From positions 2,010,001 through 2,074,000 of the forward strand of contig JABELC010000010.1 of assembly GCA_028455995.1 (NCBI GenBank): DNA of 64,000 nucleotides. Direction: 5' to 3'. The stretch comes from Scleromitrula shiraiana (taxonomy: Eukaryota > Ascomycota > Leotiomycetes > Helotiales > Sclerotiniaceae). Positions 24,667-36,149 of the stretch are shown one piece after another (the first letter of the stretch is position 1; every line of letters starts with the position of its first letter). Both the position numbers and the translations under genes were made by a program. The notes beneath the pieces were generated by a model, which was not told the origin of the DNA, did not search any database, and saw nothing but the letters and a program-made list of their open reading frames with translations.

Positions 24667-27198
24667 ATGGCTTCGCAGATGTATTCTAGATATGTTCCCC
24701 CTTCCAAGAAGAAGCTTTCGATAAGAGAACAAGTCAATGAGCCACCTGCAAGCATCCTCAAGCAATCCTCATCTCCTCCACCCCCACCACCAGCGATACG
24801 ATCCGATGCATCTCTAACCTATGCCCGATACATTCCTCCCTCCAAATTTAAGCCCTCTTCTCGGTCGATCGATCAATCGCCAGCGCCCGATTCTCCATCC
24901 CCTGCTCCTTCCAAACGCAAAATTGAAGACGTTATTGAATCGAGTCCCGAACCCAAATCCAAGAAAGTAAAGAAGAACAAGAAGGAAAAGTCTACAAATA
25001 ATCTAGAAACAGCGACATTGATTGACGAAGATACCGATGTTCAACCTTCACCCGAAAGGGAACTAGAGACCGTGACAACAGAAGTCAAGAAGCCAAAGAA
25101 GAAGAAGAGAAAAGACGGAGAAATCGAGTCCTCGAACGAAAAGGTAGACAATGAGCAAGATGGAGAGGATACAAGGCACAAGAAAGTGTTAGAAAAACGA
25201 GAGAAATCTTTAAAGAAAGCCGAAAAGCGTGCGCGAAAGATTGCCGAGAATGGATTGGATATTGAAGATGAAGCTCCAAGTGAGCCAGTAGAAGTACATG
25301 ATTTGGTGCCGTTACCACAACCAGAACCTGTTCCTGAATTACCACCCCCGTCACTCGAATCTACTTTGCCCCAATGGCTCGCATCACCAATTCTAGTCTC
25401 ACCAACAACTACTGCAAAATTCTCGGAAGTAGGAGTGGATGAACATGCCTCTAAAGTTCTTCGATCCAAAGGTTTCAAAGAAGCATTTGCTGTTCAGGCT
25501 GCTGTATTACCTCTTCTTTCAGGCCCACAACAGAAACCTGGTGATGTTTTGGTATCAGCAGCCACTGGTTCTGGAAAGACGTTGTCTTATGTTCTGCCTA
25601 TGACTGAGGATATTAGCCATAAGACTGTTACAAGGCTGAGAGGGTTGATTGTTATGCCAACTCGAGAATTGGTCTCACAAGCCCGAGAAGTATGCGAAAT
25701 TTGTGTTGATGCATTTTCTTCGAGTGGTAGAAAACGTGTAAAGATAGGCACTGCGCTTGGAAACGAGAACTTCAAGGTTGAGCAAGCATCTCTTATGGAA
25801 AATCAATACACTTACAACCCAGAGCTTTATCGCGAACAAGAAAGGCGACTTAATGCTAGATGGGAAAGCTCGGATGCAGGCACCGATGATGATGATGAAA
25901 TGCTACCTGATGATGAAGCAATGTCTACATTTCCAGATCATGTCATTGAGCCTGTATCCAAAATTGATATACTGATTTGTACCCCTGGACGATTGGTCGA
26001 ACATTTAAAATCTACGCCCGGATTTACTTTACAACACATTAAGTGGCTGGTCATAGACGAAGCAGATAAATTACTTGATCAGAGTTTCCAACAATGGTTG
26101 AGCACTGTAATGGGTGCTTTAACAAATCACAAGGATGGGTACAAAGCACCAGAGAATCGTGATCGCATCCGAAAAATTATTCTGAGTGCGACTATGACAA
26201 GAGATCTTGGTCAATTGACGAGCTTGAAACTATATCGTCCAAAATTAGTCGTCCTGGAAGGATCATCTACGCAAGAAAACGATAGCAAATCTTCCCAGGC
26301 ACACACTTTACCATCCCTTCTCGTGGAATCTGCTATCAAGGTAGATGATGAAGGCCTAAAACCATTATATCTTATGGAGATCTTGGTTGCAAATAATATG
26401 ATCGTCGAAAGCAAGGTTGATTCCGATACAGATTCTAGTTCTGATTCTAGTTCCGATTCTGATTCTGATTCCGACTCTGATTCTGATTCCGACTCTGATT
26501 CTGATTCCGATTCTGATTCTGACGTTTCCTCCTCTAATTCAACGGACGACTCCTCTGACCATAGTTCATCATCAGATGAAAGTTCAGATTCGGATTCAGA
26601 TTCTGATACCATTTCCGAATCAGTACCAGCTTCTGCCAAGAAATTAAAATCTCTCTCAGAACTCCAAAGTCAAGAACCAAGAGGTGTTCTCATCTTCACG
26701 AAATCTAACGAATCAGCCGTTCGATTAGGTCGATTAATAGCACTCATCCATCCAAAATACACCAGCAAAATCGGCACCTTAACATCCACTACGCGAAGCT
26801 CCACACGAAAAGCTTACATCACCGCTTTCCACACTGGTAAACTTTCTATCCTTGTAGCATCGGATCTCGTATCACGAGGTTTAGATCTCCCAAATCTAGC
26901 ACACGTTATAAACTACGATGTTCCAACAAGTGTAACGAGTTATGTCCATCGTGTTGGTAGAACGGCGAGAGCAGGAAAACCTGGAAGTGCTTGGACATTG
27001 ATCTCGAATACAGAAGCCTATTGGTTTTGGCATGAGATTGCTAGGTCGGATGGGATTAGAAGGGCGGATCATTCAAAGGTTTATAGGGTTAATATTGATG
27101 CTAAAAAGTTTGGGGATGATAGAAAAGAGGCTTATGAGATGGCGTTGGAATCTTTGGGAAGGGAAGCTATGGCTACTAGGGTCAAGAAATCTACTTGA
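24667..27198 (+). CDS. DBP6: ATP-dependent RNA helicase Dbp6 (ribosome biogenesis)
   Basis: An intronless gene of 843 residues. DEAD-box motifs in order: I AATGSGKT (about residue 297), Ia PTRELV (331), II VIDEADKLL (462), III LSAT (507), IV LIFTKSN (675), V ASDLVSRGLDLPN (730), VI HRVGRTARAG (760). The first 220 residues are Pro-rich, then Lys/Glu-rich, as in Dbp6. Yeast Dbp6 acts early in assembly of the 60S ribosomal subunit in the nucleolus. Between motifs III and IV there is a long Ser-Asp tract (about residues 585-655), inserted inside the helicase core. The tract is coded by near-perfect GAT/TCT-type repeats and is therefore liable to length change. Confidence 0.95.
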   Translation: MASQMYSRYVPPSKKKLSIREQVNEPPASILKQSSSPPPPPPAIRSDASLTYARYIPPSKFKPSSRSIDQSPAPDSPSPAPSKRKIEDVIESSPEPKSKKVKKNKKEKSTNNLETATLIDEDTDVQPSPERELETVTTEVKKPKKKKRKDGEIESSNEKVDNEQDGEDTRHKKVLEKREKSLKKAEKRARKIAENGLDIEDEAPSEPVEVHDLVPLPQPEPVPELPPPSLESTLPQWLASPILVSPTTTAKFSEVGVDEHASKVLRSKGFKEAFAVQAAVLPLLSGPQQKPGDVLVSAATGSGKTLSYVLPMTEDISHKTVTRLRGLIVMPTRELVSQAREVCEICVDAFSSSGRKRVKIGTALGNENFKVEQASLMENQYTYNPELYREQERRLNARWESSDAGTDDDDEMLPDDEAMSTFPDHVIEPVSKIDILICTPGRLVEHLKSTPGFTLQHIKWLVIDEADKLLDQSFQQWLSTVMGALTNHKDGYKAPENRDRIRKIILSATMTRDLGQLTSLKLYRPKLVVLEGSSTQENDSKSSQAHTLPSLLVESAIKVDDEGLKPLYLMEILVANNMIVESKVDSDTDSSSDSSSDSDSDSDSDSDSDSDSDSDSDSDVSSSNSTDDSSDHSSSSDESSDSDSDSDTISESVPASAKKLKSLSELQSQEPRGVLIFTKSNESAVRLGRLIALIHPKYTSKIGTLTSTTRSSTRKAYITAFHTGKLSILVASDLVSRGLDLPNLAHVINYDVPTSVTSYVHRVGRTARAGKPGSAWTLISNTEAYWFWHEIARSDGIRRADHSKVYRVNIDAKKFGDDRKEAYEMALESLGREAMATRVKKST
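26418..26523 (+). repeat. Coding Ser-Asp hexanucleotide repeat within DBP6
   Basis: Repeated (GAT-TCT/TCC) codons give an alternating Asp-Ser run. A shorter second run follows at about 26574-26610. It also creates a Ser/Glu-rich false frame on the minus strand. Confidence 0.9.
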
Positions 27199-27659
27199 TA
27201 AACTCATTCACTATATTTTAATTGAATAATCAAAATACCATTACTAGTATTTCCTCGATTAAATTGAAATTGAAGCATGCGTAAAATAAATGAATCGCTT
27301 CAAAATAGAAAAGAGGTTAATGGTACAGGTCTGATTAATCAGCAAAATAGAGGCTCTTATAGTCCTTCTCATTATCTAGTTTTCAATTAACAGTTTCACT
27401 GAATAATATATAATTATATAATTTTGTTGATATTAAAAAATAAATGCCTAAATTAGTATCAATTAAATTATTGAATTTTCAAAAAAATATAAAATGGAAT
27501 TGAAACATAATTTTAAGGGTTTTCGACAATTTGTATGTGCTTCAATTTTAATTTAATCGAGTAATCCAACATTGAACAATCAAAAATTAGAAATATTCAG
27601 CTTTGGAATTCATATAATACAATTGTCAATGAATCTATGCATTCCCTTGATCCGAACTC
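27199..27659. other. Convergent 3' intergenic, AT-rich
   Basis: Lies between the 3' ends of DBP6 and the phosphodiesterase gene. It is AT-rich with no coding signal and probably holds both 3' UTRs and polyadenylation sites. Confidence 0.6.
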
Positions 27660-29830
27660 TCAAAAATTCACCCCAGTATACGGACTCTGCACCGAAGCAA
27701 AACCCCTCGGGCACCCCCTTCCAATCGGCGCACTCCCACTCCTGATATAACAAACCTTAGCTTCCGCACAAGCGTCACTCGTACAATTCGGACTCATAAT
27801 ACTACTCTTCCCCTGTAACCTATTGAAAACCTCTATCAATGTTCTATTTGTTTCCATTGCTTCAGTCACTTTATGCCAAAACGTCGCATTCAAGGGTGCG
27901 CTATCCGGCCAATCTATCGATGATCCATATGTTTCTCGTGTTGAGTATTCGAACTTGTATGTCGGTCCTGTGGCGTTGAGTTCACTGTATGTGGATACAT
28001 CTGAGTAGAATGTATAGGCATCGTAGACTTCGAACGATGAGGTATCGATCTCATACATGCGAAATCCAGAATTCAAGTTTGTAAGTGGTGTAACACTTGG
28101 CCCTATCCACCCTGTTGTTAATGCAGTGGATGAATCTTGTACGGTGCCATTGTTAGAATAGTAAATTATTACTTGATCTTCATGTGTGTGTCCCCAGAAT
28201 ATGTTGGCAATAACGTGGGGTGAGTAACGATCTACAATTTGGTAAAATAGATCGGTAGGATTCGGTAATGGGTTCGATCCATCCCATCCAGTAAGTACAT
28301 GACCGATGATCCAAACTCGTTCCCCGGTATCTTCAGCGGCTTGTAGTTCTTGGATGAGAAAGGATAGACCACCGGATAGATCAGGATTGGTGGTGTTGAT
28401 GAAATTCAAGATATTCGATCGATACCAGAAGTCCGTGTTAAGGGTTATAATTCTTAATCCCAGGTGCGTCTTTACTGAGTATGCAGCATAATGAATGGAG
28501 GCTTCTGCAGCATCTTCAGCGCTTAACCATCCATCATGTTGCCATAGGGCAGATACATGATCATAATTCCAGCTGAATTGTTTTCCAAGGGGACCAGGCA
28601 TACTATGAGGGCCATCGATATTTTCCGGGTTGGAGTCATGATTTCCAAGAGCCGGAAAAACTGGATTTCTAATGTAGGATTGGAGCAACGAATAAATACT
28701 CGTTTCTGTGTATTCAACATAGGCTTGCGAAAGTTGATTTTGCGCATCATGAGATACCAAATCTCCTGTGTATATGGTGAAAGCAGGAGATGATGCTGAT
28801 CCATAGATTCCAGTACCAGTCAAGGGCCCTATAGATTGAAGAGCTGCAAGAACAAGATAGTATGGGCTGTCACATCTAATTATTGATTAGCCAAAATCTT
28901 ACAAACTCATCGCCACGAAGTGCACTAATTCATTCATCCCCAAGTACATATAAATTGTCACACTTACTTATATGCTCCATACAATGGTGCTGGAAACGTG
29001 GCTGGCGACGTAAGACCCGGTGAATACCTGCAACAAAGACCAGAAGAACAACTTCCCTCTGATGCCACTTGATACCTCGAATCTAGATGAATGTCTGATA
29101 AGTGAAGAACCTTCACTCGCTCTCCATTTCCCTTTGGTGCTATGGCATTTTTGGGTTTTGGCTTTAGAAATAATCCTGTCGTATTCAAGGGCGTTACCGT
29201 AGGAGCAGCACAAAATGTAGTACTGAGGTAGTTACAAATATACTTTCCATCTAAACCAGTCACATCCGCCAATGCCAATACCTGAGTCCAAATTGCACCA
29301 AAACTTCCTGCCTCATAAGTCGTTTGACAAGTAGAGTTTGAAGAAAATCCAGTGGATTGACATAAAGATATCAAGGCATTGGGAACATAAGTTGGTGCAG
29401 TTTGAGCGAGAAGCTTTCCTACACTCAATGCTGCGACACATTTCGAACAATTCCCTGTTAATCCCCCATCTTCGTCGGAAAGAATCGCCTTAACTTGATT
29501 GAGTGCAATCTGAACAAAAGCCTCGGATTCTCCACTGGTGAGATTTGTAATTGCTTTTGGATAATAGACTGGATCATTGTCTGATGTGGGGATAGTTTTT
29601 GGGTCAGTGAGATTAGCTAGAAATGTAAGATTCAATATCGGATCATATATTGCTGGTTGGGGTTCTGATGTTGGAGCAGGTTTAACGTAATAACTTGAGA
29701 AAGCTGTGGTTGGGAATGCTGACGGTACAATGAATGATGAAGAACCAGGAAGTTGAGCATCTATTGGGACAATCAGATATCCTATTGATATTGATAAAAA
29801 GTAATTCAAGTTAAACAAATATTTGGCCAT
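27660..29830 (-). CDS. Secreted acid sphingomyelinase-like phosphodiesterase
   Basis: Two exons, 28968-29830 and 27660-28875, with a 92-nt intron that joins YGAY-K to CDSPYYLVLAAL. The 692-residue product starts with a likely signal peptide. Residues about 110-205 hold a saposin-B-type region (GNCSKCVAALSVGKLLAQ plus further Cys). The metallophosphatase core follows: LSDIHLD, YTGDLVSHD, ALGNHD, WIIGHV and WGHTHEDQ, which together supply the two-metal ligands of acid sphingomyelinases. It also has many N-glycosylation sequons. The expected reaction is cleavage of sphingomyelin-type phosphodiesters to phosphocholine and ceramide; the true lipid substrate in fungi is unsettled. Confidence 0.92.
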
Positions 29831-30641
29831 CTTGGAAGATAATCAAATGAAGGCTTGATCAAGTAATTGTCCACTGCCAACAAACGGAAGGGGGGAGATC
29901 AATAACCTTCGTCAAAAAAGAAAGACTAAAAAAATGGCGGGGTAGGAACAACCTACACTCATGCGTATTTATATTCATGAATGGATATTCGAGATTCTAT
30001 TTACTAAATTGTAATGATAAACCAACAGCGATTAGGAAGTGATGTTCTGTATGCATGGTTTTCAACTGTACAGCATCTTGATAAACGTGGATCATTTGAT
30101 TGGTAGTCAATACCTACCAGCATGGTGCCCTAGAAACCCTAACTTTAGGATTCCCGAGAAGATGAGGATATACTCAATATATCATGCATACTAGATATTG
30201 ATACTGATAGTATTTTTGACCTTTCATCTCATGGCGTTTCATAAAACTGGTTTACGGACTATCAATACCGAGGGTGAATGATGTCGTACTTTCGAATTTA
30301 GAGAGGATTGCATTGGATGTCATATAGGTCGAATCTACGGAGCAGATATTAACTATCATAAGTGAGAATATGAAGTAATTCATATGCTTTGAAAAAGGAT
30401 GAGAAACAATAACTATTCATAAGGAAAGATAGCATTAATTTGTTTGAAGCCGGCAATGAAAAATGAGGTATGTTGAATTGCGTTGTTGGTCTGAATGAAC
30501 ATCCGTATCTGTGTTATATTGCAACAAACGGATACCCCGACAGCAACGCAACAGTTGAACACATCACGATTCATCTATCTCATGCATCTCATTGTTGAGG
30601 GTTAGGTCGGGAATTAAATATTATATTAATGAATAATATGG
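29831..30641. other. Intergenic, no gene seen
   Basis: Promoter side of the phosphodiesterase gene and the 3' side of the monooxygenase gene. I see no coding signal. Confidence 0.6.
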
Positions 30642-32148
30642 TTATAGCTTTGACTCGATCTTCTTTCCATCTTCATATCTTTTCGGTAAAAACCAACCAA
30701 GATACTGACGTACGAGGTCATCACTTGCAGTAGGTACATTGCCTGCTGGGGTATTTCTCTGTATGATATCAGATATGGAAATTTCAGCATGTTCTTCAGT
30801 ATCATATCCATATACTGATAAAACAGTTCGTGGGTCCCCATATAAATTTGGGCTACGCCAAAAGGATCTTCCTTCCAACTCAGGTCTCATGGCATTATCA
30901 CGAGCCTCTTGCGCTGGGCCATCTGGTAATTGCCATATTACTCCATTCAGATACGAAACTTGTTGTTCGAATAATGCTTGAGGCATTCGAGCTTTTTCAT
31001 ATATCTCTATCGCTTCCTTGAGTGTCAATTTGTTCTGCACAACTTCCCGAATGCAACATCCAAGAAATGCCCCGTCTTCCATGGAAGTAGCTGCACCCTG
31101 AGCCATATGGTTTACTATTCCTGTTAATACTACAGTGAAAACTTATTACAACAATTCTACTTACCCATAGAGTGTGCAGCATCTCCCATCAGTACAACAT
31201 TCTTCCTTGATGAAGACCAAGATTTCAAAGGTCCAGTTACCAACAGTGGCCATCTTTGTGCTTCGGGAACCATGTCGATTATACGTTTAATTCGTGGATC
31301 GTAATCCTCAAATTGTTTTCGCACTTCCTTAATGTTAACGTCTTCCACCTTGTCCACGAAATGGTCAACATGATGTGTGAGAACCATGTTGTACTCTTTT
31401 CCACCACTGATAGGATATGCGATGATATAAGACTTCTCGGCCATCCATACCTCCAATGTCAACTTTTCGACCAGCTCTTTGGATATCGGATCTTCCTTTA
31501 TTTTATCACAAGGGAGTATGGCTCGATAGGCGCAGTTATTTGTCGGTGGTGTTGGTTTTACATCGGGAAAAAGGGTATTGCGAACAACAGAATTAACACC
31601 ATCTGATCCAATGAAAAGGTCAAAGTTATGACACTTCCCATTAGCAATTGTCACCATTACCCTCTCATTACTTTCATATTCAAGACTTATCACCCGAGAA
31701 TCAACGAGCAACACCACGCCATGCCTTTTTGCCACTTTCACAAGACCTTCGTGCAAATGAGCTCGGTGTACAACCCACCATCTAATCGAGTTATTATTGA
31801 TCTGATGGTCATGGTTTTTACTTACGGAAACCCCAAATCATTTCGAAACCTGGGTACCGTCTCTGTATATCCTACTTTTGTTCCATCTTTTGTTCGCATG
31901 TTCAATTCTTCAAACTCCACCAAATTCTCACCAATAGCTTCAGCCACACCCCATTTAGTCAAAAGACGAGAGACATTTGGAGTCATTTGAATTCCTGCTC
32001 CAATTTCACCCAAAGCAGAAGCGGCTTCTAGAACTGTTACTTGAGCTCCAGCCCGACGTAATGCAATGGAGGCAGCAGGACCACCACCACCAATTCCAGC
32101 CCCGCAAAAACCAACATGAATGTTTTTGGTCTGGTATTTAAACATCAA
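30642..32148 (-). CDS. FAD-dependent aromatic monooxygenase (salicylate hydroxylase-like)
   Basis: Three exons, 31826-32148, 31165-31781 and 30642-31114, with introns of 44 and 50 nt; the second rejoins HSM to VNHMAQGAATSMEDGAF as in the family. The product is 470 residues. Near the N-terminus is the dinucleotide-binding GAGIGGGGPAASIALRRAG ending in an acidic residue (VLEAAS); the middle holds the DG-type FIGSDGVNSVVR; and the second FAD motif is MGDAAHSM. These are the three marks of group A flavoprotein hydroxylases, which hydroxylate aromatic rings with NAD(P)H and oxygen. Salicylate is the best-known substrate of close relatives, but the substrate here is not shown. No biosynthetic partner genes are adjacent. 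Confidence 0.92.
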
Positions 32149-32567
32149 TAAATCTCATGTTCCAAATCGAGTGGAAAATTCTATACTGACCATGGCTTTT
32201 ATGTTGTCATAAAAAAGTTATCCACGAAAATGAGAGAAATGTTCCGAGTTCTGAATGTCTGTTCAGAAAATGAACATTCAAGAATAATTCAGATTAATGA
32301 CTTGTTCATCTCCATTTGTACTTTTATGCATGCAAGCTGTCAAGTTGGCATATCCGACGGAAACTATTGGCAATCATCACATTTTTGCATCGGTTTCTTC
32401 TCTTCCTACAGTTTATTCCCATTCCCAACTTCCTCTTTGGAGTCGAGTGAAGGAAGACGTCAATACGCCACCCCCGCAAGCAATCATCTACCAATCAACA
32501 TACCTTCCATGTGTGATCCTTGAATTTACTTCGGATGAGAAAAAATCTCTAAAATATTGTTGTCGTC

Positions 32568-32603
32568 GTCGTTGTCAGTGTCGTTGTCAGTGTCGTTGTC
32601 AGT
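32568..32603. repeat. Three tandem copies of a 12-bp unit
   Basis: Three perfect copies of GTCGTTGTCAGT, preceded by a short GTC run. No gene context is apparent. Confidence 0.9.
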
Positions 32604-32723
32604 CAATCATGAAACAAATATTCCTTCGGGGATTTTTAAATCTTTAGTACCTATCACCTCTCTCACCCATGGAGAACGCTTCTTCCCGAATCCCAACTGA
32701 ACAATACCAAAGTTTAAGCCGAG

Positions 32724-32941
32724 ATGGATGGTGAACTTTTCACTGCTCCTAACGCTGCTGTCAACGCTGCTTGCTCTACCTAACTCGGACAACCTGTCAA
32801 GTCAACGGTTTCGGATCATCTGGAACTTTCTCTAGAACCACCACCTCTTTCTTCTCTGACTTCCCAGGAAAGAACGTTGCTATCGCTCAACCATACGCTT
32901 CCGCTGCCGCCTCGTTTGCCGCATATTCATTCTTAGATTGA
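32724..32941 (+). pseudogene. Possible remnant of a small Ala/Ser/Thr-rich protein gene
   Basis: From an ATG at 32724 one frame reads a protein-like MDGELFTAPNAAVNAACST and then hits TAA at 32781. A different frame from 32792 to the TGA at 32939 reads TCQVNGFGSSGTFSRTTTSF, ending in ASFAAYSFLD. Both halves have coding-like codon use with many C-ending codons, unlike the surroundings. A single stop (TAA, possibly from CAA) plus a frame slip between 32781 and 32792 would explain the break. An unannotated intron is less likely, as no GT-AG pair fits the short gap. The family is not recognised. Confidence 0.35.
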
Positions 32942-33369
32942 TTTCCAGTGATATCTTATGTGTACCAATGTTTTCCTATCCCGACTCATTGATTTTTTAA
33001 GTAACATAAATACTCATTTAGGTGTCATCATTCCAACAATCATCAACTTGTATCTTTCATTCAGCAACTCCTGAATATATTGAATCAAGCTAATTACTGA
33101 ACCTTATTCAGTACTTTAAAAAGGTTTGCACATTGTTTTGCAAAGAATATCCGAAATGAAGATGGATGTTGAAAGGAGTACATACGTTGGGGGTCGAACA
33201 TGTCATTGATCGTAATCTCATGTTACATCCCAGATTATCCTTAACACCTCGAACACTTTATTAAATACCACTCCACCATCATATCGCCGCCTTCTACTCT
33301 CCTTGCGCATCCATGGGTACTTCAACTTAATTGGTCTCTGAGATGATTCCCTCCTTAAATCTATCCATT

Positions 33370-33762
33370 CTACCAGAATACCTCCAATACCCGATTAATT
33401 ACTTCTCCTATGACCAAGGCAACCACTACACCCCATCCCAGTAAACCAACTCCCACAACCCCATCATGATTAAAAAATTTCTTCAACATCAGCAGCTCAT
33501 CTTTCATAACCTTATCCAACATTTCTTTGCTTGAAGCAAATGCGTAGGCAGCTATACACATCAAGATCGAAATGCTGAAAAATAAACCGAAGATGACCAA
33601 AAGTGGTCGAATGAGGAATGGAATGGCGTATATTAGTTCTTCGAGACCTGAAATGGCTGTTAGGAATTCGGTGCAAATTACTGATGAGCGTGAAGAAAGT
33701 GGTAAGGATTGTATACCAATGAGGATATGTCCTACAGCATCACTCGCATTTTGACTGGACAT
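33370..33762 (-). CDS. Small membrane protein, hypothetical
   Basis: A single-exon frame of 130 residues with a true ATG. It has two clear hydrophobic helices: about residues 45-75 (FLIRPLLVIFGLFFSISILM) and about 100-120 (VVGVGLLGWGVVVALVIG). A charged loop (SSKEMLDKVMKDELLMLKKF) lies between them. I recognise no family. Its clean frame and membrane topology make it more likely real than a chance frame. The flanks 32942-33369 and 33763-34302 show nothing else. Confidence 0.5.
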   Translation of the reverse strand: MSSQNASDAVGHILIGIQSLPLSSRSSVICTEFLTAISGLEELIYAIPFLIRPLLVIFGLFFSISILMCIAAYAFASSKEMLDKVMKDELLMLKKFFNHDGVVGVGLLGWGVVVALVIGEVINRVLEVFW

Positions 33763-34302
33763 TGTGATCGTATTTTCTTCAATCCGTTCAGATTTGATCC
33801 CCGAAAGAAAGACTAGAGTCAGATTTTAATTCCAGCGACTTTTAAATCTCCAACGTTTCCGCTGGAAGTTTTTGACACTCAGTCGATAATACAATGAATA
33901 ATTTGATGTTATTTCGTTTACTTGGCTTCACTCTTCTCGTGATTTCTAATGCAATCGTAATCGTGACTTCCCTGACTAAGTGAAAACCCCACTACCAGTA
34001 GCTCAAAGCTTGAATCGATGACGCTTATAACGTTCCGAGGACTAGTATATCACTGTACGACCGATATTGTCCCGCAATCAACTTTTGATACCACCGTCTT
34101 TGCTGTAAAAAACACTTGAACTTAAAGGAATGTTTAACCAGACACTAGACAATCAACATATAAATTTGAAGATAGTGCCTCAATTAATACACTCGCTGGT
34201 GCTCCATTAATCGTTTTTGTACTCCGAAATCCCCTTGGTGATCGGGATCGAATCAAGCTCAAGGCCATATGACTCCATGACTTTGATTTCTCACGTTCCC
34301 AC

Positions 34303-36149
34303 CTACCCCCTTTTATCCCATCGTGGTTCCTTGCATGTATTCTCAGATATCCATTTATTAATCTTATCAACCATCCATCCAGACTTGTACACAATCTTTC
34401 CATCCAGCAATGGCGCTTGGTAATGTCCTAATCGAAACGAAGTTTGCAGTTTACAAGTGTAGCCATAATGTACCCATTGAAAACATTCGTTGTTTTCTTT
34501 GCATGCTTCGGCACAGTTCTCGAAAGACTTATATGCATCTTTCTCTACATCGGATAGTTTTGATGATGGATCACCTTCTCTTCTCTGCTTATTTTCCTTT
34601 GACGTTCTCTTCTCTACCACCACTGCCTTTTCTTTTCTCTCGGTTTTTTTCTTCGCCAATTCTTCATCCTCCGCTATTTTGGCTGCAGTTTTTCTCTCCT
34701 CCTTCTCTTTCTTCCAGCGCGCTTCTTGTACTTCGACTGGTTCAGAATAAGTCGATCCATCCGACAAATTATCCCAATTATCCCTTGATTCTGTGATATG
34801 GGGCTCTACAAAATGAAAAAACAACTCTGAGAACGTGATAGCCTTCAAGTTATCAACGAAGGGATCTAAGACCCGGGAGAGTATCTACTTACGTTCAAGT
34901 TATTTGAAATCATTTCTCTATGTCTCTCGAATCTCCAAACGCTACTGATTTCATGGGGAAGAAGATGATGCATGGTAACGACTGGTTGACACCAGTGATT
35001 GCTAGGGCCATATGTACAAGTCGAAGGCTTATATCCATTGGTAAAAGGATGAGCTTGAGTCAAATTAATACCTTGTTCCTTTAGAGCTTTCCCCAATGCT
35101 ACATCGCCACAGCCTACACAAGGGATCAATATTAAAATCAAGACAAGTATAAGAGTGTCATACATTCTTCACCCATCCTCATATCCCAACTTGCCGCCAA
35201 TCCCTGTGATTTCTTTGATCCCATGAATCTGTTCATTGCTTCATTCGAGAGCACATAACCACTTCCTCCATGGGCAAAGTATGTAGTGCCCATCAATAAT
35301 GCCGCACCTAAATACAACGACTTCGTTGAATCCAGCTTCTTGAGCCACTTTCCTATGTCAGAATGGGAAACATATATATCTGAAAGTTGAATATACCTCG
35401 ATTAAGTTTGGCCATACAACATAACTATCCGTTTCAATAAACACATACCATTTCGCAGTTGGCCTTTGGGAAAATGCCTTTTCAACCATATGTATAAATT
35501 TATATTTATCCAAACGCCATCCTCCTCTCCCTTCCCCTTTGCTTATATCCTCTCTCAATTCTGTTAGATCTTGACCCCTAGCTTGGTACCGATGAATATC
35601 ACGATATGTTTTAAAATCAGGATGTGTTTCTCTTATCTTCTGATCCACATTCTTGAGAGCATCATTGATAACGAATGGACCAATTGTACCTTGGTGATCG
35701 GAAAAGAATAAAATATCTGATTCTTCAAAATATCGTAGAGTGGTTCCTAGATGTATTGCAAGTTGAGAAACTTCTTGTGCGCCGGTTTTAAATATCACTA
35801 CGATTCCCTGATCTCGAAGGCTATTAATAGTTTTCTGTCCCATCGTTTCGGGACCAGCAATGATGGGCGCATCTTGGACAGCAGGTATTGGACACTCGAG
35901 TTGTATAGGTTTTGGAGTTGGGCAAATCGTTGGTTCGGATGGCGGGCACAACAATCCTAGCACGTTCTGTACATGCCGACTCGAATCGTTTCTGGAAGAA
36001 AACTTATTTCTTAGGTAGGAAGCCAATTGAACTGGGTTATCATTTTGGGGGAGTAGATCATCTGCTCGACGATAAAGGAAAACGAATAATATGAAGAATA
36101 TAAGGATAAGTCGATTAACAGGAATCCCCCGACATAAAGAGACTAACAT
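34303..36149 (-). CDS. Type II membrane glycosyltransferase, GT31-like
   Basis: Four exons: 35397-36149, 35164-35347, 34893-35113 and 34303-34842, with three introns of 49-50 nt. The product is 565 residues. I start at the ATG at 36149, since the frame upstream opens only from a GTG. An N-terminal anchor (RLILIFFILFVFLY) is followed by a lumenal catalytic region with FFSDHQGTIG, KWYVFIETDSYVVWPNL (a DxD-like metal site), YLGAALLMGTTYFAHGGSGYVLS and EECCGDVALGKAL. The tail has a Cys-containing PAN/apple-like segment (NCAEACKENNECFQWVHYGYTC). This architecture fits the fungal GT31-like family, thought to act on glycans in the Golgi. Donor and acceptor are unknown. Confidence 0.85.

Noticed and set aside
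26211..26647. Ser/Glu-rich and Ile/Pro-rich frames around the DBP6 repeat
   Set aside because: Shadows of the Ser-Asp codon repeat in other frames.
30626..32148. Several shorter frames within the monooxygenase gene
   Set aside because: Other-frame shadows, or exons carried past their splice sites.
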